From: Catellatospora sichuanensis
GTDB lineage: Bacteria > Actinomycetota > Actinomycetes > Mycobacteriales > Micromonosporaceae
Direction: 5' to 3'
DNA length: 64,000 bases
Assembly (NCBI RefSeq): GCF_007483665.1
Contig: NZ_VIQO01000023.1
Coordinates: 1 to 64,000 of the forward strand
The notes beneath the pieces were generated by a model. The model saw only the letters and a program-made list of their open reading frames with translations. It had not been told where the DNA came from and did no database searches. This document shows, piece after piece, positions 17,449 to 25,718 of this stretch. The position numbers were made by a program, and so were the translations under genes. Numbering within the stretch: position 1 is the stretch's first letter; every line of letters begins with the position of its first letter.

Positions 17449-18309
17449 TCACTTGATTCCGGCAGTGGCGAAGCCCTGCACGAAGTAGCGCTGGGTGAAC
17501 AGGAACAGGACGATCATCGGGATGGTGGCCAGCGTGGACCCGGCCATCAGGTAGGCCCACTCGGTCTTCTCGACCTGCTGGAACGCCGCCAGCCCGACCT
17601 GGATCACCCGCAGGTCGTCGCGGGTGGTGACGATCAGCGGCCACAGGAAGTTGTTCCAGCTGTTCTCGAACGTGATCAGCGCGACCGTGGCGATCGCCGG
17701 CTTGACCAGCGGCGTCATCACCCTGCCGAAGATGGCGAACTCGCCCATGCCGTCGATGCGGGCCGCCTCCTCCAGCTCGGTCGGCAGCGACAGGTAGAAC
17801 TGCCGGAACATGAAGATGGCGAACGGCGTCAGCGCGCCGGGGACGATCAGCACCCACCACGAGTCAAGCCAGCCGAAGCCGCCGCGACCCAGGTAGTCGT
17901 TGCCGCCGAAGAACGGCATACCCTTGGCGATCAGGTATTGCGGCACGATCTTGGTGTAGGTGGGGATCATCATCGTGCCGAGGATCGCCATGAAGATCAG
18001 CGATCTTCCGCGGAACGGCACCCGCGCCAACGCGTAACCGGCCATGGTGGCCAATGCGAGGTTGATGACGGTGTGCCCGATGGCGATGAGCAGGCTGTTG
18101 CGGAAGTAGGTGCCGAACGGAGCGAACCCCATGGCGTTGGGGTAGTTGGACCACACCCACTCGGTCGGCCAGATCACCGGCGGGTAGGCGGAGATCTCGG
18201 CGTGGCTCTTCAGGGACGAGATCAGCATCCAGGCGAACGGCACGATCATGATCAGCGCGCCGGTGGCCAGGATCAGGTGCAGCAGCACCCGCGAGGGTTT
18301 AACGCGCAT
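17449..18309 (-). CDS. Carbohydrate ABC transporter permease (MalG type)
   Basis: 286 residues with six membrane segments. The EAA loop is clear: ELEEAARIDGMGEFAIFGRVMTPLVKP cut as EEAARIDG then P..KP. The C-terminus YFVQGFATAGIK is typical of CUT1 inner permeases (VxGLTAGAVKG-like). It overlaps the partner permease gene by 11 bases. With that permease and the binding protein at 19337 it forms an importer, here probably for oligouronides. No ATPase gene is present. Confidence 0.9.
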   Translation of the reverse strand: MRVKPSRVLLHLILATGALIMIVPFAWMLISSLKSHAEISAYPPVIWPTEWVWSNYPNAMGFAPFGTYFRNSLLIAIGHTVINLALATMAGYALARVPFRGRSLIFMAILGTMMIPTYTKIVPQYLIAKGMPFFGGNDYLGRGGFGWLDSWWVLIVPGALTPFAIFMFRQFYLSLPTELEEAARIDGMGEFAIFGRVMTPLVKPAIATVALITFENSWNNFLWPLIVTTRDDLRVIQVGLAAFQQVEKTEWAYLMAGSTLATIPMIVLFLFTQRYFVQGFATAGIK

Positions 18310-19273
18310 CGTCGTCCTTTCCGGTCAGACGCCTGCTGATCACGGTCAGCACCAGCAGGAACGCGAACAGCACCAGGCTCTGCGCGCAGGCGGTCGAGAT
18401 CCGGAACTCGCTGAACGCGGTCCGGTAGATCTCGAAGGTCATGACCGTGGTGGCATTCGCCGGCCCACCGTCGGGCGTGAGCACGTACACCTGGTCGAAG
18501 ACCTGGAACGCGTCGATCATCGACACCACGAACACGAAGAACGTGGCCGGCTTGAGCAGCGGCAGCGTGATCGACCAGAACCGGCGCGGCCCGGAGGCCC
18601 CGTCGAGGTCTGCCGCCTCATACGTCTCCGGCGGGATGCTCTGCAACGCGGCCAGGTAGATGAGCATCTTCAGGCCGACGCCCTTCCACACGCTCACCAC
18701 GATCACCGCGGCCATCGCGAAGTCCGGATCGGACAGCCACGCCGGACCGTTCACACCGAACATGGCCAGTACCGCGTTGAACAGGCCGATGTTCGGCTCG
18801 AACATCCACATCCAGACCAGCGCGATGGCGACCGTCGCGGTGATGTGCGGCAGGAAGAACGCCGCGCGATACCAGGCACGGGCCCGCATCTTCGCGTTGA
18901 GCAGCACCGCGATGACCACCGCCAGCGCCATCGCCACCGGGACGGTGAAGAAGGTGTAGACGACGGTGTGCAGGATCGAGGTGTTCCAGGTCTCGTCGGC
19001 GAAGATCTCCGTGAAGTTGTCCAGACCGGCCCACGTGACCGTGCCGGCGAGCACGTCGTAGTGGGTGAAGGCCAGCACGAACGTGGCGAGCACGGGGATG
19101 CCGATCCACCAGGTCAGGTGGATCAGGGCCGGGGTGAGCATGAGCCAGGCGGCACGCCGTCGTTCGTAGCCCAGGCGGCGCCGACGGCGCGGCGCGCGGG
19201 TCGGGCCGGGCGGGGCGCCGGCCGCGGGCGCTTTGGCCGGCAGCGAGGTCACCGTCACCGGTTCTCCTTCCAT
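18299..19273 (-). CDS. Carbohydrate ABC transporter permease (MalF type)
   Basis: 324 residues. An N-terminal basic Pro-rich cytoplasmic tail of about 40 residues (PTRAPRRRRRLGYERRR) precedes six membrane segments. The EAA loop is ETYEAADLDGASGPRRFWSITLPLLKP (EAADLDG core). It is the first permease gene after the binding protein, separated from it by a hairpin. AAGGAGAACCG lies upstream of the start. It pairs with the 17449 permease. Confidence 0.9.
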   Translation of the reverse strand: MEGEPVTVTSLPAKAPAAGAPPGPTRAPRRRRRLGYERRRAAWLMLTPALIHLTWWIGIPVLATFVLAFTHYDVLAGTVTWAGLDNFTEIFADETWNTSILHTVVYTFFTVPVAMALAVVIAVLLNAKMRARAWYRAAFFLPHITATVAIALVWMWMFEPNIGLFNAVLAMFGVNGPAWLSDPDFAMAAVIVVSVWKGVGLKMLIYLAALQSIPPETYEAADLDGASGPRRFWSITLPLLKPATFFVFVVSMIDAFQVFDQVYVLTPDGGPANATTVMTFEIYRTAFSEFRISTACAQSLVLFAFLLVLTVISRRLTGKDDDAR

Positions 19274-19277
19274 AGCG

Positions 19278-19313
19278 GCCGCGGGCGCGACGTCGGGGCA
19301 TCGCGCCCGCGGC
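19278..19313 (-). terminator. Intra-operon hairpin after binding-protein gene
   Basis: A perfect 12-bp stem (GCCGCGGGCGCG with CGCGCCCGCGGC) and a 12-base loop lies between the solute-binding protein stop and the first permease start. Such hairpins commonly raise binding-protein expression over the permeases by partial termination or mRNA protection. An equivalent occurs at 51747-51777. Confidence 0.6.
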
Positions 19314-19336
19314 GGATCAGCATGATCCGGGCGGCG

Positions 19337-20635
19337 TCAGGAACGCGCCATCACCTGGGTCGCTTTCGCGGCGAGCTCGTCGAGAGCCTGCTGCGGGGAC
19401 TTCTTGCCCAGCAGTGCCGACTCGATGGCGGCCTTGAAGTCGCCGCGGATCTCCAGCCAGGCCGGCACGCCGCCCTCGGAGAAGGCGGAGTCCAGGTTGC
19501 CCATCGCGAACTGCACCGACGGGTTGGCCTTGACGTATTCACTGCTCTCCAGCGCCTTGAGCGCGGGCACGTTGCCGCGCTGCTTGCAGGCGGCCAGCGC
19601 GGCGTCGCTGTCGGCGAGGAACTGCACCAGGGCCTTGGCCGCGGCGGGGTGCTGGGACTTGGCGGCGACGGTGCCCAGGGTGCCGCCCTGGAACATGGCG
19701 GCCCGGGTGTTGGCGATCGGGAAGAAGCCGATCTTTCCGTCCTTGACCAGGTCGGGAGCGTTCTTCTCGATCTCCAGCCAGACGTTGTTGTGGCCGACCA
19801 TCATCGCCGCCCGGCCCTGCACCAGCGGGATGCCGGTGGCGGCGCCGGGCTGGGTGTAGCCGAAGTCCTCGGACTTGTCGGTCACGATGATGTCGGTCAT
19901 GAGCTGCAGCGCGGCGACCGAAGCCGGGGAGTTGAAGGCGACCTTGCCGTCGGGGGTGAACAGCTCTCCGCCGTTGGCCCACATCAGCGGCAGGAACGTC
20001 TGGCGCAGGTCGTTGGACAGGATGTCCACGCCCGCGCGGACGAGCTTGCCGCCCTCCCGCTTGGTCAGCTTGCGGCCCATGTCGCGCAGTTCGTCGAAGT
20101 TCTTCGGCGCCGCGGACAGGCCTGCCTCGGCGAAGATGTCCTTGCGGTAGATACCGAAACGGGTGTCCAGCATGATCGGCAGGGCGTAGACCTTGCCCTG
20201 GTATACCCCCGGGTCGACCACACGCTTGTTGAAGCGGGAGGTCAGCCCGTCGGCGCTCTCACCGAGGTCGGCCAGCACGCCCTTGGCGGCGAACGGCGGG
20301 ATCCAGCCGACACCCATGAGCATCACGTCGTACGGCCGGCCGCCGGCGATCGAGGTGGTCAGCTTCTCGTTGAGCTTGGCGTAGGTGGTGTAGTCGACCT
20401 CGACGGTGACCTTGGGGTGCTTCTGCTTGAAGGTCGCCAGCAGGCCTTCCAGGGTCTTCTGGCCTTCGGCGCCTTCGAAGATGGGGGTGAGCAGCCGGAT
20501 CGTGCCGGACACCTCGCCGGTGTCGGTCGAACTGCTCGGCGCGGGCCCGCCGCAGCCGGCCGCGGCCGCCACGCCAAGGCCGAAGGCCGCACCCAGGACG
20601 GTGCGACGGGTCACCGCTGATGTCTGCGAAGCCAT
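19337..20635 (-). CDS. Extracellular solute-binding lipoprotein, alginate-type operon
   Basis: 432 residues from ATG 20635, with GGAAGGCGAG seven bases upstream. The N-terminus TRRTVLGAAFGLG then AAAAGCGG is a twin-arginine-like lipoprotein signal with Cys as the lipid site. The mature protein is a family 1 binding protein: GTIRLLTPIFEGAEG, DVMLMGVGWIPPFAAKGVLADL, VQGRAAMMVGHNNVWLEI, GGTLGTVAAKSQHP. It captures oligosaccharides for the two following permeases. It is the first gene of a seven-gene operon (binding protein, two permeases, SDR, two lyases, DUF624) behind a TTGACA promoter and a LacI-type operator. Confidence 0.9.
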   Translation of the reverse strand: MASQTSAVTRRTVLGAAFGLGVAAAAGCGGPAPSSSTDTGEVSGTIRLLTPIFEGAEGQKTLEGLLATFKQKHPKVTVEVDYTTYAKLNEKLTTSIAGGRPYDVMLMGVGWIPPFAAKGVLADLGESADGLTSRFNKRVVDPGVYQGKVYALPIMLDTRFGIYRKDIFAEAGLSAAPKNFDELRDMGRKLTKREGGKLVRAGVDILSNDLRQTFLPLMWANGGELFTPDGKVAFNSPASVAALQLMTDIIVTDKSEDFGYTQPGAATGIPLVQGRAAMMVGHNNVWLEIEKNAPDLVKDGKIGFFPIANTRAAMFQGGTLGTVAAKSQHPAAAKALVQFLADSDAALAACKQRGNVPALKALESSEYVKANPSVQFAMGNLDSAFSEGGVPAWLEIRGDFKAAIESALLGKKSPQQALDELAAKATQVMARS

Positions 20636-20769
20636 GTGCAAACTCGCCTTCCGCGGCATCGATGCCGCCAAACAGGTGGGTTCAGGGGGTGGTGCCCGAG
20701 CCAGGCCCGCCGGGCGGGCCCTACAAACCATCGGCCCGAAGGCCGGACGGCAATCATGCATCGATTTAC

Positions 20770-20784
20770 TGGTGCAACGGTGCA
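20770..20784 (-). promoter_or_regulatory. LacI-type operator of the alginate-type operon
   Basis: TGGTGCAACGGTGCA on the plus strand; the arms GTGCA/TGCAC form an inverted repeat around ACGG. It starts three bases downstream of the -10 on the minus strand, so bound repressor would block transcription start. TGCATCGATTTAC at 20757-20769 looks like a weaker second site, mirroring the doubled sites before the PL7 gene. Confidence 0.7.
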
Positions 20785-20787
20785 CTT

Positions 20788-20816
20788 AACCTAGGACCGC
20801 GTCTCTTCCTTGTCAA
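20788..20816 (-). promoter_or_regulatory. Promoter of the alginate-type operon
   Basis: On the minus strand TTGACA (20811-20816) is followed after 17 bases by TAGGTT (20788-20793). The architecture, including an operator immediately downstream, is repeated at the PL7 lyase gene (25384-25412). Confidence 0.75.
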
Positions 20817-20944
20817 CGGACCCGTGACATCACGTTCATATAAAGGAAACAGCCGCATCCTGCATCTGGTGCTGGAGCTGTGCGCCGGTACACTACGTTC
20901 ACTCCGGGCCGGCAGCCCGAGGCTCAGCAAAATGGAGGCAGCAC

Positions 20945-21988
20945 GTGACCGGTGTGACGATCTACCAAGTGGCCGAAGCCGCCGGCGTATCCCCCAGCAC
21001 CGTGTCCAACCTGCTCAACGGCCGCCCCGGCCGCATGCTGCCGCAGACCCGCAAGCGCGTCGAAGAGGCCATCAGCCAGCTCGGCTACCGCCCCAACCGC
21101 GCCGCACGCCAGCTGCGCACCGGCCGCATCCAGGTCATCGGCCTGGTCGTGCCGTCGGTCGCCAACCCGTTCTGGGGCACCTTCGCCCGCCACCTCGAGC
21201 ACGCCGCCCTGGCCGAGGGCTACCACGTGCTGCTGTGCAACAGCGAGCGCGACCCCGCCCGCGAGCGGCGCTACATCGAGGAGCTGTGGTCCGACGGCAT
21301 CCGCGGCATCGTGCTGTGCTCCTCGCTGCCGTCACTGGAACACGTCATGCCGCTGGTGCACCAGGGACTGAGCCTGGTCGCCTTCGACCGCACCGCCCAG
21401 GCCGGGGACCCGCCGTCGCTGGTCAACATCGGCGTCGACAACGTCATCGGCGCCCAGCTGGCCACCCGCCACCTGCTGGAACTCGGCCACCAGCGGATAG
21501 CGTTCGTGTCCGGCTCCGTACGCAGCGTCAACCGCCGCGAACGCTACCGCGGCTTCACCGACGCGCTCGCCGACGCCGGCCTCGACCCGCAGCAGGCCAT
21601 CGTGTGGTCGGGCGCCTCCGAGGAGCCGTACGGCGACCTCGACGTCGCCGGGCTGGGCCGCACCGCCGTACGCGACCTGCTCGCCGGGGACCGGCGGCCG
21701 ACCGCGATCGTCGCCATCAACGACATGTGCGCCCTGGGCATCAGCGCGGGCATCCGCGACGCGGGGCTGGAGGTCGGCCGGGACATCTCGGTGGTGGGCT
21801 TCGACGACATCGTGCTGGCCGACCTGGCCTCGCCCGCACTGACCACGGTGCGCCAGCCGCTGGCCGACATGGCTGCCGAGGCCTTCTCCCAGCTGCGCGA
21901 ACGGCTCACCGGCGAATCGACGGTGGGCCACTCCATGCTCGTACGTCCCGAACTGATCGTGCGCGCCTCCACCGGCCCCGCACGCTGA
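20945..21988 (+). CDS. LacI-family regulator of the alginate-type locus
   Basis: 347 residues. The N-terminal HTH reads TIYQVAEAAGVSPSTVSNLLNG with the hinge helix QLGYRPNRAARQLRTGR. The sugar-binding core contains IGLVVPSVANPFWG, ALGISAGIRDAGLEVGRDISVVGFDD and TTVRQPLADMAAEA. The GTG start has GGAGG six bases upstream. It is transcribed away from the binding-protein operon across a 309-base region that holds the operator at 20770. It probably represses that operon and, by motif sharing, the PL7 lyase (25230) and tautomerase (12207). The inducer is likely an unsaturated uronate or its product (inferred). Confidence 0.9.
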   Translation: MTGVTIYQVAEAAGVSPSTVSNLLNGRPGRMLPQTRKRVEEAISQLGYRPNRAARQLRTGRIQVIGLVVPSVANPFWGTFARHLEHAALAEGYHVLLCNSERDPARERRYIEELWSDGIRGIVLCSSLPSLEHVMPLVHQGLSLVAFDRTAQAGDPPSLVNIGVDNVIGAQLATRHLLELGHQRIAFVSGSVRSVNRRERYRGFTDALADAGLDPQQAIVWSGASEEPYGDLDVAGLGRTAVRDLLAGDRRPTAIVAINDMCALGISAGIRDAGLEVGRDISVVGFDDIVLADLASPALTTVRQPLADMAAEAFSQLRERLTGESTVGHSMLVRPELIVRASTGPAR

Positions 21989-22048
21989 GCGCCCGTCGAC
22001 CCGGCAAAGGCGTTGTGCGGTCGGGTACGGCGGGTAGCGTCACCGGGT

Positions 22049-22819
22049 ATGGCAGATCACCAGCTGCTCCAGGACGATCCGCATCGCCGGGTGGTCCGCG
22101 TCGGAGGCACGGTCCGGCGGCCTGTGCATCCCTGGTCGGCCACCGTCCACGAGCTGCTGCGTCACCTCGAAGGCGTCGGCTTTCCCTACGCTCCTCGGTT
22201 TCTCGGTATCGATGACGAGGGCCGGGAGGTGCTCAGCTACCTCGACGGAGAATCCGGAAGTCAGGGCTGGGCCAAGGTGGCCGAAGACGAAGGCCTGGCC
22301 GCGATGGCTCGTCTGCTGCGCGAGTACCACGAGGCGGTGCGCGGCTTTCGTCCGGCCGCCGCGGCGGGGTGGGCAGCCGACCCCGGCATGTTCGGCATGG
22401 GCGAGCTGATTTGTCATGGTGACTTCGGGCCGTGGAACCTGGTGTGGCGCGGCAGCCGGCCAGTGGGCATCCTGGACTGGGACTATGTCTGGCCGAACCC
22501 GCCGATCCACGATGTCGCCTACGCACTGGAGTACGTCGCGCCGTTTCGCGACGACCACACCTGTCTGCGGTGGCTGGGCTACTCCACCCCGCCGGACCGG
22601 CGGCGCAGGCTGGAACTGTTCGCCGCGGAATACGGTCTCGACTCGGCTGCCGGTCTCGTCGACGAGGTCATCGCCGCGCAGGAGGCGGTGTGGGCACGGG
22701 CCCGCCGGCTCGCGGCGCAAGGGCTGCAGCCGCAGGTCGCCTGGCGGGACAGCGGAGTGCTCGACGCAGCGGCTGAACACATCCGCTGGAGTCGCGCCAA
22801 CCGGCACCTGTTCGAATGA
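22049..22819 (+). CDS. Aminoglycoside phosphotransferase (APH)-family protein
   Basis: 256 residues from ATG 22049. The kinase-like signature is ICHGDFGPWNLVW (Brenner HxDxxxxN) followed by PVGILDWDYVWPNPPIHDVAYAL (metal-binding D). The N-lobe is short. Members phosphorylate small molecules such as aminoglycosides, choline or homoserine, but the substrate cannot be told and resistance should not be assumed. TAGCGT ends eight bases before the ATG, a spacing typical of leaderless actinobacterial transcripts. A longer frame from 22013 exists but adds nothing family-like. Confidence 0.8.
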   Translation: MADHQLLQDDPHRRVVRVGGTVRRPVHPWSATVHELLRHLEGVGFPYAPRFLGIDDEGREVLSYLDGESGSQGWAKVAEDEGLAAMARLLREYHEAVRGFRPAAAAGWAADPGMFGMGELICHGDFGPWNLVWRGSRPVGILDWDYVWPNPPIHDVAYALEYVAPFRDDHTCLRWLGYSTPPDRRRRLELFAAEYGLDSAAGLVDEVIAAQEAVWARARRLAAQGLQPQVAWRDSGVLDAAAEHIRWSRANRHLFE

Positions 22820-22842
22820 GTCCGAGAGCCGCACCGGTTTGG

Positions 22843-23334
22843 TTAGCACCGGCGCTCATAGCCCACCAGCACCGGGTATGGCGGGAAGGACGTCCTGGTG
22901 CGGGCCGGCGTCCGCTGCCAGCCGAGCTTCTCGTAGAAGCGGATCGCCCGGTGGTTCTCCTCGAAGACGCGCAGCCGGGCCAGGGTGACCCCGGCGGCGG
23001 ACAGCCGCTTCAGGATGTCGTCGTGGGCGGCGGCCGCCAGTCCCGTTCCCCAGGTGTCCGCGGCGGTGCCGAAGTGCAGCAGTTCGTCACCTCGGGTGGC
23101 CGCGAAGCCGCTGACCCTGCCCTCTCGCTCGATGACGTACACCTCGATGCCCGGGTCGGCGATCTCCGCGACCCAGCGGGCGAAGATCAGGTCTCGCGGG
23201 AACGGATGGGTGTCCTGCGGGAAGATGTGCGCGAGCGCCCGCTGCGCACCCTCCTGTTGTACGTCGAGCAGGTCGTCGAGATCCTCTGGCTCGGCAAGGC
23301 GAAGCAGCATCCCGGTAGCGTCGTCCATCCCCAT
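22843..23334 (-). CDS. GNAT-family N-acetyltransferase
   Basis: 163 residues from ATG 23334 (ATG 23328 and GTG 23391 are alternatives; none has a strong ribosome site). MLLRLAEPEDLDDLLDVQ begins the fold, EVYVIEREGRVSGFAAT forms the central strands, and VFEENHRAIRFYEKLGWQ is the classic GNAT C-terminal segment. The acetyl-CoA loop (AADTWGTGLAAAAHDDIL) is a diverged Q-x-x-G-x-G. It lies back to back with the LspA gene and converges on the phosphotransferase gene. Confidence 0.8.
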   Translation of the reverse strand: MGMDDATGMLLRLAEPEDLDDLLDVQQEGAQRALAHIFPQDTHPFPRDLIFARWVAEIADPGIEVYVIEREGRVSGFAATRGDELLHFGTAADTWGTGLAAAAHDDILKRLSAAGVTLARLRVFEENHRAIRFYEKLGWQRTPARTRTSFPPYPVLVGYERRC

Positions 23335-23427
23335 GATCGCCGCAACCGGAATCGGCTGCGTTCGCCGATGGGTTAGGGTGGCGATCCGCACGTCACAGGC
23401 GCGGGCACCGGGAACAGGGAGATCGAG

Positions 23428-23976
23428 ATGGACCAGCCGGCAGATGACCGGGCAGTGTCGCCGAGTCGGACGTCGCGCTTGTTCCTGATGGCGCTCGCCC
23501 TGGCGGCCGGACTGGTGGCCGTCGACCAGCTGACCAAGTGGTGGGCCGTGGGGCTGGCCGGCCGGGCACCGATCAACGTCATCGGCGAGCTGGTGCGGTT
23601 TCGGCTGACCTACAACCCGGGCGCCGCGTTCTCGATCGGCACCGAGTACACCTGGGTGCTGACCCTGTTCGCGGCAGCGGCGGTCGGGACGATCACCTAC
23701 GTCGCTCGCCGGGTGACGTCACGGGCCTGGGCCGTCGGGTTCGGCCTCATGCTCGGCGGAGCGGCCACGCACCTGCTGGACCGGCTGTTCCGCGAGCCCG
23801 GCTTCGCGCGGGGGCACGTGGTGGACTTCATCGACTACGGCCCGTTCGTGGGCAACGTGGCGGACATCGCCCTGGTGGTGGGCGTGGCGGTGATGTTCGT
23901 GCTCAACCTGCGCAACATCCCCGTGAGCGGACCGGCGGCGAAAGCCTCGCCCGACCGATCGGACGACGCGGCGTAG
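23428..23976 (+). CDS. lspA: Lipoprotein signal peptidase (SPase II)
   Basis: 182 residues with four membrane segments. LspA removes signal peptides from diacylglyceryl-prolipoproteins at the membrane. Motifs: DQLTKWW near residue 33, YNPGAAFSIG near 62-71, and the two catalytic aspartates D118 (HLLDRLF) and D146 (VADIAL). The segment before D118 is GGAATHLLDR where most homologues have G-N, so His115 stands in for the usual Asn. CAGGGAGATCGAG precedes ATG 23428 and TAGGGT at 23373 may be the -10. Being alone, it may be a second LspA copy; the housekeeping copy usually lies beside rluD. Confidence 0.9.
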   Translation: MDQPADDRAVSPSRTSRLFLMALALAAGLVAVDQLTKWWAVGLAGRAPINVIGELVRFRLTYNPGAAFSIGTEYTWVLTLFAAAAVGTITYVARRVTSRAWAVGFGLMLGGAATHLLDRLFREPGFARGHVVDFIDYGPFVGNVADIALVVGVAVMFVLNLRNIPVSGPAAKASPDRSDDAA

Positions 23977-23988
23977 TCGAACGACGGG

Positions 23989-24025
23989 CCGCGGTGGCGA
24001 AGGCCGCGCGCCTTCGCCACCGCGG
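23989..24025. terminator. Bidirectional hairpin terminator
   Basis: A perfect 15-bp stem (CCGCGGTGGCGAAGG with CCTTCGCCACCGCGG) and a seven-base loop lies between the convergent lspA and PL7 lyase genes. Confidence 0.8.
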
Positions 24026-24051
24026 TGCACCGACGAGCCGGTCAGCGCCGG

Positions 24052-25230
24052 TTACGTGTGGCTGACCGTGACGCTGTAGATGATGACCTGCCCGTAGTTG
24101 GTGCTGCTGCAGGGCGAGGAATTGGTGCAGTTGGCCTGGGTGTAGGCGCCGGCCTTGAAGTAGGCACCGGAGAAGCTCTTGCTCAGCGTGGCCTGCAGGG
24201 TGCCGTTGTAGTAGGCCTTGACCTGCCCGCCGCTGACGACGAACTTGGCCTCGAAGCGGGTGCCGAGCTGGTAGCTGCTGGTGATGAGCTTGTAGTGGGT
24301 GTCGTCGCCGTTGGTGAGGTACAGGCTGCTGCCCTCGAGCCGGAAGACGGTCACGTCGTCCTCGGAGTCGTGGATCTGCCCGGCGACGACGTGGGGCTTG
24401 GTCGCCGGGAGGTTGGTGACGGCCTGGCTGATGACCAGGGTGTGGGTGCCCGAGGTGGACGACCAGCCGGCGTTGGAGGTGCCGTTGTTGGTCATCTCGC
24501 GCAGTTCGGAGCGGGGATAGCCGGATCCGCTGGTGGTGACACCGTTGACGGCGGAGCGGAACTGCACGCCGTCACAACTGGAGTTGACCTTGAACCAGGG
24601 GTCGACGGCGAACGTGTTCAGCGCCGGCTGCTTGATCTCGGTGGGACTCTCCGACGACCCGGTCGGCAGGGTCTCCTTCCAGTTGGTCAGGTTGAGGATC
24701 TGCGCCGGGTAGGTGCAGTTGCCTCCCCCACCACCACCGCCGGGCGAGCCGGCGCCGTAGATGTCGGTCTCGGTGATGCTGGTCCACTCGTTGAGGGTGT
24801 TGCCGTGGCCGACGACGCGCACGTAGCGGGCGGCACGGTCGGAGAAGTCGTACTCCTCCTGGGCGGTGGTGCTGCCCGACGAGGTGCGGTTGCCGATGGC
24901 GGTGCTCCACGAGGACCCGTCGGTGGACGTCTGGACGTCGAAGGTGAACGGGCGTTCGTCGCCGCGGTGCCAGCCCAGCGCGATCCAGCCGACGGTCTTG
25001 CTGGAGCCGAGGTCGTAGCGGATCCAGACCCCGTCGCCTTCGTCGGACCAGCGGGTGGACAGGTTGTCGTCGATGGTGTTGGCGGGCACGTTGCCGTCAT
25101 CGCCGCTGGCCGTGACCGCGGAGATGGTCAGCGGGGTCGCGGCGAGCGCGGCAGGCGCCGACACCAGGGTGGCGAGCAGGGCCGCGGCCGCGGTGGCGGC
25201 CAGCGCGGCGGGGCGGATGGTGCGGTTCAT
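24052..25230 (-). CDS. Secreted PL7 alginate lyase with F5/8C (discoidin) domain
   Basis: 392 residues. A Sec signal peptide (1-30, ending APAALAA) is followed by a discoidin/CBM32-like domain at about 32-165 (DDNLSTRWSDEGDGVWIRYDLGSSKTVGWI cut as NLSTRWSDEG, YDLGSSKTV). A poly-Gly linker comes next, and the PL7 catalytic domain fills about 177-392. All three PL7 motifs are visible: YPRSELREM, GQIHD and YFKAGAYTQ. The enzyme cleaves alginate endolytically by beta-elimination outside the cell; guluronate or mannuronate preference is not readable by eye. Two copies of the operator seen before the transporter operon lie behind its TTGACA promoter, so it should be co-regulated with uptake. Confidence 0.9.
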   Translation of the reverse strand: MNRTIRPAALAATAAAALLATLVSAPAALAATPLTISAVTASGDDGNVPANTIDDNLSTRWSDEGDGVWIRYDLGSSKTVGWIALGWHRGDERPFTFDVQTSTDGSSWSTAIGNRTSSGSTTAQEEYDFSDRAARYVRVVGHGNTLNEWTSITETDIYGAGSPGGGGGGGNCTYPAQILNLTNWKETLPTGSSESPTEIKQPALNTFAVDPWFKVNSSCDGVQFRSAVNGVTTSGSGYPRSELREMTNNGTSNAGWSSTSGTHTLVISQAVTNLPATKPHVVAGQIHDSEDDVTVFRLEGSSLYLTNGDDTHYKLITSSYQLGTRFEAKFVVSGGQVKAYYNGTLQATLSKSFSGAYFKAGAYTQANCTNSSPCSSTNYGQVIIYSVTVSHT

Positions 25231-25348
25231 GTGCGCCTCTTTCGTCGGAGGGGGTTATGAACCCGGTTCCTTCATTGCCGGACCTGGCGCTGCTGGCTCC
25301 GGCCTGCCGGGGCCGGATGACTCGTCGGCTCGGGTTCGACGAGTCGTC

Positions 25349-25379
25349 CGGTGTATCGATGCAGTGGTGTATCGATGCC
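25349..25379 (-). promoter_or_regulatory. Tandem LacI-type operators of the PL7 lyase
   Basis: Two sites 16 bases apart: CGGTGTATCGATGCA (25349-25363) and TGGTGTATCGATGCC (25365-25379). They fit the consensus TGGTGYAWCGRTGCA found at 12090 and 20770. The nearer one starts four bases downstream of the -10. Confidence 0.7.
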
Positions 25380-25383
25380 CCAG

Positions 25384-25412
25384 AAGCTAGACGCGGACCC
25401 GAAGACTGTCAA
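25384..25412 (-). promoter_or_regulatory. Promoter of the PL7 lyase gene
   Basis: On the minus strand TTGACA (25407-25412), 17-base spacer, TAGCTT (25384-25389). The layout is nearly the same as at 20788-20816. Confidence 0.75.
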
Positions 25413-25599
25413 TACCCGGCCACACCACAGAAACAGCGCCGACATGTGGACGGTGCAGGGATCCTTTGCATCGCACCTGTACAAGGGCGTGATCCAAGTC
25501 GACACACGATGCGGGACCACCGCGACCCAGGAAGCGATCTGGACGGTGCGACGATCCACCGCATGAACCCGCTGAGGGCCAAGGAGTTCGGCCAGTCCG

Positions 25600-25627
25600 T
25601 TGACAATGACGACCGCTGCGCTCTAAC
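25600..25627 (+). promoter_or_regulatory. Promoter of the beta-helix protein gene
   Basis: TTGACA at 25600-25605, 16-base spacer, TCTAAC at 25622-25627, about 90 bases before the start codon at 25719. Confidence 0.55.
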
Positions 25628-25718
25628 GTCACACCGCTCACGTAAGGCACCGGTGTCCCCGGTGCCATGCGCCCAAGAACAGCTCGGGTGAGGGCGCCTT
25701 TCTCCGAAAGGTGCTTGC

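Noticed and set aside
22049-22819. Aminoglycoside resistance gene
   Set aside because: Only the general APH fold is visible; the N-lobe is short and no known resistance subfamily signature is seen.
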